Shown: positions 34,301 to 45,244 of the stretch, piece after piece
Numbering within the stretch: the stretch's first letter is position 1
How the letters are laid out: each line of letters begins with the position of its first letter
Assembly: GCA_037447655.1 (NCBI GenBank)
Contig: JBBHKE010003105.1
Span: 113,685 to 177,684, forward strand
Length of the DNA: 64,000 bases
DNA from: Zygnema cylindricum
Taxonomy: Eukaryota > Streptophyta > Zygnematophyceae > Zygnematales > Zygnemataceae
Direction of reading: 5' to 3'
Made by a program: the position numbers and the translations under genes
The notes under the pieces: model-generated
The model's input: only the letters and a program-made list of their open reading frames with translations
What the model was told of the DNA's origin: nothing
The model's database searches: none

Positions 34301-36374
34301 CAATTACTGCAATACAAAATCGGAAGCAACCTACTAATGTCACAGAAGTTAGATCATTTTTGGGATTGGCCACTTATTACAAGAAATTTATTAAGAACTT
34401 CAGTATGATCGCCGCACCATTGACAGATTTACTTCGGGAGAAGGAGACGTTTGTGTGGGGAGCCGATCAAGAGAGAGCTTTCGAGGAACTAAAAGGGAAG
34501 TTGACCTCTGCCCCTACACTGGTGTATAGAATTTGAAATTCTGATAACTACTGATGCATATGATAAAGCTCTAGGTGGAGTCATAAGTCAAAAAGTCGGC
34601 AAACATTTTCATTCTATTGCTTTTTAGTCCAATAAATTCAATGATGCTGAAAATAACTATCCATCACAAGAAAAATAATTACTTGCAATTGTTGATGCAT
34701 TGGTGAAATGGCGTTGTTATTTGCATGATAAAAAATTTACAGTTCACTGTGATAATAAGGCACTCTCCTATCTACAGAGATTAAGTGATGCACAAATTAT
34801 GACTGGGGGACAGGTTAGGTGGATGCAGAAATTAGCATATTCCAAATTTAATGTCAAACATATTCCTGAAAGACAAATGTAGTCGCAGATCCTTTAAGTA
34901 GATGTTTTGAAATAACTGTGATGGTTCGGGATGAATTGTTTTTACATGTAGTTAGAAATGGTTATGATAAAGATACTTATTTTGTTGTGATTTGCACAAG
35001 AATATTTTGGGAGGGAATTCTGACCCATTGAATGAGAGGCATGTCAAAAACTTTAGAATAGAAGATGGTTTACTGTATTTGCGAACAAGATATAGATTAT
35101 GCATTTCGAAATGGGAGACTTAAGAAAACAACTTTTACATAAAGCTCGTGGGCATTTAGGACATCTAGGTGGAGATAAAACTTTTAGTCGGTTGCAGAGT
35201 ATGTTGTTTTGGCCCGAGATGGTAAATAAAGTGTCGAAACACGTGGAAAATTGTGTCCCTTGCCAACAGAGTAAACCTACTAACCAAAAACATAGAGGTC
35301 TCTTAAAACCTTTAGATATCCGTGACAGACCATGGGAATCTGTCAGTATGGATTTTATTGTCAGGTTGTCAGCTACATCTAGAAAAGTTAACAGTATCAT
35401 AGTCGTAGTCGATAGGTTCAGTAAAATAACAATCTTTATCCCTTGCAAAACTACTCATTCAGTTTTACATATTGCAAAGTTATATTTTAACAACGTGGTC
35501 AGACATCATGGAGCCCCCTTGTCTATAGTGAGTGATAAAGATTCTAAATTTACGTATGCATTTTGGAAAGAATTGCAGCAAAATTTAGGCACTGAATTAA
35601 AATGAGTACCTCTTATCATCCTTAGACAGATGGACAGACAAAAAGGATGAACCGTACACTGGAAGAAATGCTTAGGACTGTTTGCAATGGATTTCAGAAC
35701 TCATGGGAATCTAAACTGCCATTAATGGAATTTGCATATAATTCATGTAAACATGCTAGTACAGGATTCTCACCGTTTAAAGTTGCATACGGATACCAAC
35801 CAAGACAAGAGAATAGGGGTTCTGGAACGGAATTTTGGGAATACATTCAAACAGTTTGGAAAACAATCCGAGATGCATTAGTGGAGGCACAAAGATGGCA
35901 AGTACTAAATGTTATCCGCAAACGGGGTGATTGGGTGGTAAGCACAGGTGACAAGGTTTGGCTTTCAACAACTCAATACAGGTGCAAGATCGAGGGACAA
36001 TCGGATCCTACACGGAAATTTGCTCCTATGTACATCGGACTGTTTACTGTAATCGAGACGATATCGTCAATTGCTGCCAAATTGGACTTTCCGCCTTCAA
36101 CAAAAATTCATCAAGATACACATCAGCCAATTGAAACCAACAAATCTTCGACTAATTGAAGGAGAATTGGAATTGGATCCCTCAATAATTATAGAACCTG
36201 AAGTTCACATATGGGTAATAGATTGGGTTGGTCAACGGTTTAAAGTCGGCAATACTATATTATAGCAAGTGCATTATCTAGGAAGGCCAGAAAATGAGTT
36301 AACTTTAGAAGATAAAAATTCTAAGTTTTTACAAAGGTATTGGAGGGATAATAATATAGAAGTCCCGTCTTGAG
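31381..36374 (+). pseudogene. Gypsy G1 gag-pol, inactivated
   Basis: Gag begins at a mutated start (ATC at 31387; copy B has ATG) and has a coiled-coil-like N-terminus. Three CCHC-type knuckles follow at about 32385-32570, the first two with lost cysteines. Protease VDSCATHHFISHKF (about 32938) has Cys where Gly of DSG is expected. RT lies at 33560-34530, with [16 protein letters not shown] and the catalytic motif changed from FIDD to FIDV (about 34120). RNase H has TTDAYDKALGGV (about 34550). Integrase, about 35100-36000, has an HHCC region (PCQQSK) and MDFIVRLSA. The tail IHISQLKP, then HYLGRPENELTLED, is chromodomain-like. Stops include 32135 and 32302. Confidence 0.93.
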
Positions 36375-36422
36375 AATGAAATGTGTTTTAACTGAGGTTA
36401 GTTAAATATAAGCAAAGGATGA

Positions 36423-37397
36423 TGTAACAGTAATAGTGGATCGAACTTGTTGGTAAATGGGTATTTAAGTGTTACGAAAATAGAGTTTTAAATTTGATAG
36501 ACGTCCGCGAAAGAATCGCACGATTTGGGGTTGTATTTTAAAAGATATAGTGATTGGTGTATTTAGGCGACAACGCGAGGTCAAAATAACGATTGGGTGT
36601 TCATTGTTACGGGTTAAGGGTCAAACTATCCGCGGAATTTAAGGCGTACGTTTATATAGTACTAAACTAAATCAATATTTTGTTTGGTTTGCACGATGGT
36701 TCGTTTCGTACAATTTTTTGTATGAAATGTCACTTTCAGTTTATGGAATTTCGTAAAAAGTTTTGCGTGCAAAATTTGTGAAGCACATTCGTGCGAAGTC
36801 ACGTTCCGTTTGGCGCGCACTTTTGCACGTAAATGTTACGTAGTGAAACGTAGTGTTTGATTGATTAGAAATGCTACGTAGTTAGTAAAAGATTTCGCAC
36901 ATTTTTGCATTGGTCAGTTTGAGTTATTGCGGATCAATGATTGACCTAGGTAAAACTTGTTCAACGGTGCGTTGACTCTGGCCTGGCCATTCCAAGGCGA
37001 TGATGGATAAATAGTGAAGTCTAAGAGGAGAGTAAACATCTTTTTCTTTGGAAAAGTTTGGCGAAATTCTGACTGATCTTGGTCTTGAGCGATTAAAACC
37101 AAATAAGAGCATTGGCATTTTGGCATTGAAATCTCTTACAAACTAAATAGTGTTTTAGTATTTAAGAGATAAGATTATTAAGAGTGGAGGGTAGAGGAAA
37201 ACACTTTAATAGGAAGGGTTGAGCCACGAGGGCAAGAGACCAAGCTAATGTTATGTGGACAAAAGCTTCTTCTAATTTAAAGTTTACCCTCATGTGAGTG
37301 CTTTCGAATGTGGATGTGTATTTTCCAATGTGTGGAATGTGTGGTTGAAATTGATTGAAGTAATGGGATTTTCTGAGAGGTAGGAGATCCTATGACA
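36423..37397 (+). repeat. 3' LTR of gypsy G1 copy A
   Basis: 975 bp, preceded by a purine-rich AAGCAAAGGATGA that may be the polypurine tract. Ends ATCCTATGACA. Confidence 0.95.
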
Positions 37398-38931
37398 ATC
37401 CTGTAATGTCCGTGGGTTCTTCTCTTATTTACTATGTGGCCTCTATTCCGAACCCTTGTCCAGCCACGGATCCTTAGCGCGATAGGCCTCTCATTCTTTT
37501 CCTATCCTTCTAGACCTTTAAGTCCGGCACTATCTCTGACGAAAAAGTCAGAGTGAAAAGAAAATCCACAAATTACCTTTGGCTCGGAGGATCTTTAGTT
37601 CGTTTGCTAGCGGACCGAAACCATAGGCACGTCCCCCGTCCTACGAAGCGGCTTTCTCTAATTGAGCAGATTCACACCGAGCTTGGTCACTACGCTACCC
37701 AGCGGACGCTATGCCTAGTTGAGGCACGGTATTGGTGGTCGGGAATGCAATCCGATGTGGCAGCTATTCTGCACAAATATGCCACTTGCGATCGTCTCCG
37801 AACTTCTTTCTCTAATCGGCTGACCACACTCCAACCTCTACCGATTAACGGTTTATTCTATCGATGGTCAATCGATCTGGCCGAACCTTTTCCCATCTCA
37901 CGTAGTGGAAAACAATACATCATAATTATGATCGAATATTTCAGTAAGTGGGTAGAAGTCGTGGCTCTGCCTCACAAGACAACAAAGTTAACCACCGTAG
38001 CCTTTAAGGAACATGTCTTTATGAGATACTGTGCCCCAGCCGAGGTCCTTACGGATCAAGGTACAGAATTTCGAGGAAAATTTGAAGAGATGCTTGATGA
38101 TGCATTGTCGTACTAGTCGCGATCACCCTCAGGCCGAAAGCCTAGCTGAACGGGCAGTCCAAACATTTAAGCGTGCCTTGCGTAAGCATTGCTTAGAAAA
38201 ACACATTTCAGTTTGGGACGAGTCCCTCAGCTACATTAACATGGGATATCGCATGTCAGTTCAAGTTATTCTGGCTAGTTTCAGCCCGTATTATGTTTTA
38301 TTTGGGCGACAACCGTTGCTCGGTCGAAATATTCAAAAAGCTGCAAGTTTTCCGCTTCCGCTGATGTCTGACACTATCTTTTTGGAAGAACTCACTCGTC
38401 GTGTTTTGTTTTTTTCCCGTGAAAAGCCCATGGCTTTTGATGATCTGCATATTGCCCAACATTGAGACACACTTGGGTTTGGCACCACTCGAAGCGGCAG
38501 TTACAGGCCACAATAGAAGCCATATCGGGTGGGAGACTATGTGTATCTTCGTAGGCAATCTTTTGACACGTTGGACACGGATGTTTCAGCACACATCCTA
38601 CGGATTATCAAGGTGGATCCGAACGGAATGTTAAGATTACAAGGAGAGGACACACGGACTTTCGGGAGCACTCCAAAAATTGTGCTCCATGTTATTTACC
38701 AGATTTGTGGCAAGATATGGATCCCAGGCGGATGCAAATTACAGAGGTGACCGCATGTACCTTTTGCCATCGATCGGACGGGGAAACTACCATGTTATTT
38801 GTGATCATTGGAATCAAGGGTTTTACATGGAGTGTTTCGTGCCACCATTGTTGGCGGTTCCGGATGGTCACTCGTTTTGTCACGGATGTCACGAGCTTCC
38901 CGTCGTGTTGGCCAGCTCCTCTGTCGGCTAA
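37398..38931 (+). pseudogene. 3' part of a second gypsy lineage (G2): integrase with C-terminal PHD finger
   Basis: The frame from 37553 shows an integrase zinc region (IHTELGHYATQRT, then ARYWWSGM; one zinc cysteine appears lost) and a core with SIDLAEPFPISRSGKQY. The second catalytic Asp is in LTDQGTEFRG. A frame break near 38110 precedes QAESLAERAVQTFKRALRKH, which carries the Glu. Then come GDYVYLRRQ and KNCAPCYLPD, and at 38756-38889 a PHD-finger pattern. The stop TAA at 38929 is immediately followed by a polypurine tract. Gag, protease and RT are missing on the left, where the G1 element ends. Confidence 0.85.
38756..38889 (+). other. PHD-finger-like domain at the integrase C-terminus
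   Basis: The two halves read CTFCHRSDGETTML and CDHWNQGFYMECFVPPLL, then AVPDGHSFCHGC. This follows the PHD spacing C-x2-C-x(~11)-C-x2-C-x4-H-x2-C-x14-C-x2-C. Cys4 is Trp and His is Tyr in this copy, and a one-base frameshift falls after ML. PHD fingers bind histone H3 tails, so a targeting role like that of chromodomains is inferred. Confidence 0.75.
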
Positions 38932-40603
38932 TGAGCTGGGAGGGGGAATAAACCGACCTAACCATAACCAGGTAAGTCGTCAACCTTTCTTTTTCTTCCA
39001 CTTTGCTTGTTGTAGTATTTATCCATTTTCACTTTCATGTCTTATTCTAGTCACAATGGCTTGTGATAAATCGTGTTTAATTGGTGCACAGTTGATGGTA
39101 TTGCATGCATCTTCACATTATTTGACACATGCACGACAGCTGCTACGCCGTATCTTGTCGCGCATTTTTCTTGGTATATTTAGGCATTAAGAAGAGCGTC
39201 CGCCACACTAATTTGTGTTTGTGTGCTATGTGGGTTTTGCAGGACCGTATATACTTACATTTCGCATTCTCGTCAACCATACATATAAACATCGCCGTAC
39301 GCGTTGACAATATATATTATTTTTTCGCCGTAATTTCCACCGACGACGTATTGTCGCGTTCACGTCGACCGTACATAATTACTATTCCCGTAATTTCAGC
39401 CGACAACGAAGTTGACCGTTTGTGTCCGTACCTATAATGTTACCGTACTTGTACCTTCCGAGATTTCCGGAGACGAGGAATTTAATTGTTTCGCGCGAGG
39501 GATCATCTCGGCCGTCGACGCAAAACCATACCAAGTTCGGATTGTCGCATCCGGACTGTTGACGCGATGTACAGACAAGCCGACTGTCAATTCTAACAAC
39601 GCGACGTGATTGGAAAAATTTAAGTCGTGAACCTTTTGGAGGTTCACGCATGCACATGTAGATATGAAGGGTTTTTATCCGTATGTTATAGATTTTGTAA
39701 CGTAGGGCATGGGATTCCGGCCGCCTATTGGTTGAATCCAAACTAGACGCAATATTTACATAGGACGGTTGCAATCCTATAGGTTCGTTTTTGCTAGACG
39801 TAGACGTTGGTACTTAGTAGATTTTCGATTATTTCCTGCACACAATTTTCAAGTGCACGAATTATATTTTCAGTATTGAAAATTTTATGCAGCCAACTTT
39901 TTCTTTGTAAAATAGTCCTGAGTGCTTAGAGGTGATTTTTTTCTGCCTTAGTGTGAAGCGTCTAGTTTTTATTACATTATCAATCTCTTGTAAAGCCTAA
40001 CATATTAATCCATACGGCTTCGGCCAAGACCTGCACGGTTTCCCTTCAACTCTTTTCGTCCGTTTGAGTGGATTTCGATCGCGTCTTCATAACAAAAACT
40101 TATTTTTTGACTGTGGCCAAACTTTAATTAGCGTGGAAGTTGCATGTTGGGAATATCATTTTGTTGATTTTATTTCTTGTGATTGTGTACTTGTTTCTAT
40201 TTGGCTTATACGCATCTTTTGAGTTTGGTTATCTCAAATCTCATAAGTGTTTTGCATATTTTCATTTTCGGTTTTTGTTTTCCTTCTCGGTTGTTTCTAT
40301 TTTGATTTATTCTCTTTAAGTCTAAATTCAGATTGTCTTCCATTGGATAACTCCTACAAGGAATATAAATAGACCGTGGGGCCTAGTGGCCATCCATCGG
40401 CTTAGTATTCCAAATAAACCGACATGACCTTAACCAGCTAAGTCCTCAACCTTTTTTTTTCTTCCACCTTGCTTGTTGAGTATTTATCCATTTTAACTTT
40501 CATGTTTTACTCCAGTCACAATGGCTTATGATAATTTGAGTTTAATTGGTGGACAACTGATAATATTGCATGCATCTTCACGTTATTTGACACATGCACG
40601 ACA
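38932..40603 (+). repeat. Probable LTR region of gypsy G2, with a 190-bp direct repeat
   Basis: A polypurine tract (GAGCTGGGAGGGGGA, 38933-38947) precedes AATAAACCGACCTAACC at 38947. The first ~190 bp recur at 40413-40603 (offset 1466), ended by the truncated G1 copy B. A TATA-like TATAAATAG lies at about 40364. Either a 1466-bp LTR is followed by the start of another LTR, or a long LTR holds an internal duplication. Around 39300-39600, three degenerate ~60-bp repeats leave open frames of no recognised family. Confidence 0.55.
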
Positions 40604-43600
40604 AATAAAATACAAATTGATAGATTCCTATAGTCTTTCGGGATATCCAAAGGTTTTAAGAGACCCTTGGGTTTTTGGTTACTAAGTTTACTCTGTTGGC
40701 ATGGGATACAAATTTCCACGTGATTTGACATTGCCTTTGCCATCGTTGGCCAAAAAAATCTACTCTGCAATTGACTAAGAGTTTTATCTGGACCTACATG
40801 TCCTAAATGCTCATAGGCTTCTTGTAAAATTTGTTTTTGTAACTCTCCCACTTCAAAAATGCATAACTTATCCTTTGTTTGCAAACAAAGTAAACCATCC
40901 TCTATTTTAAAGTTTTCGACATGTCTCTCATTTAATGGGTCAAAATCCGTAGGGAAAGATTCTTGCAAATTACAGCAAAATAAGGATCTTTATCATAACC
41001 ATTTCTAACAATATCTAAAAACAATTCATCTTGACCCATCACACTTATTTGAAAACATCTACTTAAAAGATCTGCCACTACATTTGTCTCTCCAAGAATA
41101 TGTTTGACGTTTAATTTGAAATATGCCAATTTTTGCATCCACCTAACTTGTCTGCCTCTCATGATCTGTGCATTAGTTAATCTTTGTAGAAAACAAAGTG
41201 CCTTATTATCATAATAAATTGTGAAATCTTTATGATGGAAATAACAACGCCATTTTACTAATGCATGAACAATTGCAAGTACATTTTTTAACCTCTGCTG
41301 GATAATTTTTTCAGCGTCATTAAATTCTTGGACTCAAAAGCAATAGGATGAAAGTGTTTACCAACTTTTTTACTTATGACTACACCTAAACTTTTATCTG
41401 ATGCATCTGTGGTGATTAAGAATTCAAACTCTCCAGCACGATCAGGATACACCAATGTAAGGGCATGGTCAACTTCCTTTTTAGTTATTCGAAAGCTCCT
41501 TGCTCATCAGCTCTCGACACAAACGTCTCCTTCTCATGTAGTAAATCCATCAAGGTGTGGCGATAATAGAAAACATTTTGATAAATTTCTTGTAATAAGT
41601 AGCCAATCCCAAAAATGATCTAACTTTTGTGACATTAGTTGGCTGCTTCTAATTTTAGATTGCTGTGATTTTAGATGGATAAGTTTTAACACCTTCCCCA
41701 CTAATTATATGTCCCAAATATAATTGCTCATTTTTAATAAAACTGGATTTTGAAAATTTTCCATATATTTTTCTTTCCCATAACCTTTCCAACACTTTGT
41801 TTAAATGAGTTACATGTTGTTCTTTGGATTAGCTGTAAATTATAATGTCATCTATGAACACTTTAACAAACTCATCTATGTAATCTGAAAATGTTTAGTT
41901 CATTAATCTTTGATAAGTGGGCGGTGCATTCGTCAAACCAAATGACATCACTATCTATTCAAAATGACCGACTGTAGTTATGAAAGCAGTTTTATCAACA
42001 TCTTCAGTTCTAATTGGCACCTGATTAAAGGCACTACGTAGATCAATCAAATAAAATAATTTAGCACCTTTGAAACGATTTATCAAATCATATATTAGTG
42101 GTAACGGATACTGTCCTTCACCGTAGTCTTGTTTAAACTACGATAAAGCGACACAGATTCTCAACCTTTCGTCTTTCTTTTTGACGAAGAGGACTGGTGC
42201 TCCGTATGGTGATTTGCTGGGCTGAATATGTCCTTTCTCCAAAAGCTCCTTCATCTGTTTCATAAACTCCTGCTCAAAAAAACTATGCTTATAAATTCTT
42301 GTGACAGGAGGGTTACATCCATGTTCGAAGTTAAAAACATGTTCCGCATCTTGGGAAGGTGCCCTTCATGATGGTAAATCACTTGGAAAAACATCATAAT
42401 TAAAAAATCATTTTAACAAAAACAATGTATATTAAATGTCCGCTAAATCAGATTTTGTTTTTCTTTACCTCCTTTATTATTAACATCAAATAATGATCTC
42501 TTTTATTAATAACCAACTAATAAAAATATTTTTTTATTTCACCTTCTTCTTAAATAACTACCAAAGCTTCTAACATCAAGCAAGCATTATTTGTTTTATC
42601 TTTCAATTGCATATTAAATTGTTTAGCTGAACCTTCTACTCCCACTTTGTTTATGTTATTTATGTTTATCTGATGCAATTTCCTTGAAGGTAAGTCTTAA
42701 AAAACCTTCCAACTATTTTCAAACTTCACTTTCACTAAAAGTTACCTTCACCAATTGAGGATTACGTCGCTAACTAAAGCTTCCTAACATATTCACTTCC
42801 CAAATTCATTATTTCACACACAGCTTCCATTTTTTGACGTGGATATCAACTTCTATTGTGTCAGGTTGTAAATCTAATGTGGAATTATTACCATTTGTCA
42901 CTTGAACATGTATAGGTTTCTTCCCTTATGAGTGTAGGAATTGAATTTTCTTCTACAAACTTATGTGAAATAAAATTATCCGTAGCACCAGAAAATATCA
43001 TAACTCTTAATGGTTTTCCTTCCAATAAAGAGTCTAATCAGATCAAATTGTGTCTAGTGTCCTCATTAATTAACTGTCCCAACATAGGTCTGTTGTTAAT
43101 AATTTCATCAAAATGATTGTTCAAACTATGGAGTGTAGTTAGCATCATAATAAATTTAGCTATCATAGCTTTTCCATTTGTTAGCTTGCCCTCCTAAGTT
43201 AGCTCATTAACCCCTTGATCTGGTTGACTAAGCTGAGGACTTTTAGCTAGTCTATTTTGTTTCCTACCTCCTAGGCTTCTTGCTCAGCTAGGTATAATGC
43301 AATATCTTCCAGGAGACCTTCATTGACATAAACTGTTTTGAGAGAACCTTTATGCGTACAGTCCTTAGCGTAATGATCTTGACCTCTGCATTTTAAACAA
43401 GTGACTTTCTTTTTGGGTTTTGTGCATTCTCTACTGAATTGTCCCTCCTTAAAACAAGTGACATTCTTTTTGGGTTTTGTGCACTCTTCACTGAAATGTC
43501 CCTCCTCTCCAAATTTATAACAATTGATCTTCTTTAGTTGTGCACACTCAAATGCCCAATTACCCATTTTTCGACAAATAGTGCATGTGGGTATGGTAAG

Positions 43601-44261
43601 ATTAGGTTTTTGAGCATTAATGCTCAGTTTATGACTATTAATGTATCCCTCTCTATTGTGAAATTTATTTCCTCCATTAACACTTTGTCCACCCCTCTTA
43701 TTTCCCTTGAAGATATTTTGGCTATGTATAAGACCCGCATTTATACCCTCTTCCATGAATTATTCCTCACCCCGCTATGATACTTCATTTAAATTACCTC
43801 AGTTGATGGAGTTTCCCGATTATAGCAATTTCATTAGTCAACCCCATGACATGAATACTGGATGAGTCAAATTCGTTAACATAATTCATCACAGATTGAG
43901 TCTACTTACATTTCAACCACTTTTGTTCCATTCTGGATTTATAAATGACAAACAAGAAACGTGATTTGATTGCGGTTTTTAAAGCTTCCCAATCAACATG
44001 ATCAGAAATCAAATTATACCTTCTCTGAGTATAATACAAAATCTGAGCATCACCTTTCAAGCAGCTAACAGCAAAAGAAGAGTAATCATCACGATCACAA
44101 TTCGTGGGTTCCAAAAAATATTCCATATGGAAAATCCAAGCATCCAACTCATCAATCTTCTTCCCATCAAAGGATGGTGCCTCACTAATACAAAAGTTCA
44201 GATCTTTTATCTTTTAAGGTCTATCATGGTCATCCTCCCAAAAACTGGCATTCTTCTTATT

Positions 44262-45244
44262 TGTTGAAAAATTTTATTTTATATTCTATCTTTTTGGACT
44301 ATGGTTACTCTATAGTTTTCATACTTCTCGTAGTCACTAACAACTAGAAAGCTGCCATGGCTGTCTCAGGCAGATAGGAAGGTAAGAAGACAGGTAGAAG
44401 ACAAAGCCCATGCAAAAGATAGCCTGCCAGCAGATTAGATTCGAGACCTATGGTTCATTGTTGTATGGCGTAGCCGTTAGCTTTATCCAACAAGTCTTGA
44501 TAAACATTACGTAGATTTTATGTGATAATTGTTTACTTAATGACGCGACGACATACGAAACAAAATGAAACGTGAAACGTACAGTACCGCACGAAATACT
44601 ATACCATACGAAACGCCATTTAAATTGCAACAAACGAAATCAAATGTCGTTCGCGATCAACGGCTCGCAGAGGAGCCGAAATTCCGGAGTTGACATTTGG
44701 CGGTTTGCAAGCCAATGTCGGCGAATCACATGTGGCGCGATTTGGTTGGACGCCAGATATTAGGGGGGGCAACTACACCTCAAGAACTAACACGCGTCAA
44801 CGGAGCGGCGATGCCATACTATGGCCGTACAAGAAGTACAACGGTACCTATACCTTGTAGTACCTTACAATCATTTGATTGGTTAGGGTACACTATACCT
44901 TATAGTACCTTACAATCATTTGATTGGTTAGGGTACACTAGAAGTAGGTTTAGAGAGGGAGCTTAGGACTTAGGAAAAATCAAGGTAGCCGCCTCTCTCC
45001 CACAGTGCTTCTGCATTTATACGCCATCTTTGGCCACCCATAACTTAATGCTCGGGTGAGCAATTTCAGTGATTCTTTTTGCTGCCGACTCAAAGAAGTC
45101 CACGCTACACGGGGTGTAGTCGATCAGAGTTTTTGCGTCCTAGGGCGGGACTTATTCTATGCCGAATTCAAAAGTGCAAATATTATCCTAGAGGTTTCAC
45201 ATAAGCTGGATATTCTGTGTACCAATGGAGGTCACAGAATTACA
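44262..45244 (+). repeat. 5' LTR of Copia C1
   Basis: 983 bp. It contains an antisense tRNA-like module (about 44425-44500), a 45-bp tandem duplication with ATTGG boxes (44855-44945) and, at the very end, the first 20 nt of gag (ATG at 45225). Confidence 0.93.
44425..44500 (-). other. Antisense tRNA-like module in the C1 LTR
   Basis: The minus strand reads ATAAAGCTAACGGCTACGCC (A-box-like) and then CATAGGTCTCGAATC (B-box-like). The same module is at 49200-49275 and, more diverged, in the C2 LTRs (52745-52830 and 55690-55770). Confidence 0.45.

Larger units (their letters stand above)
29638..37397 (+). mobile_element. Ty3/gypsy retrotransposon with both LTRs (family G1, copy A)
   Basis: LTRs 29638-30613 and 36423-37397 begin TGTAACAG and end TTACA/TGACA. 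There is an initiator-Met-type PBS, and coding order gag, protease, RT, RNase H, integrase. No 5-bp target duplication is found (GTACT left, ATCCT right), so one flank was rearranged. A chromodomain-like C-terminus suggests a chromovirus, by inference. The coding region has many stops. Confidence 0.95.

Noticed and set aside
29637-37402. A 5-bp target duplication for gypsy copy A
   Set aside because: Flanks are GTACT and ATCCT. The right flank belongs to another element, so the original border is lost.
39412-39609. Possible small gene in the G2 LTR region
   Set aside because: Open frames arise across degenerate ~60-bp repeats; no start context or family.
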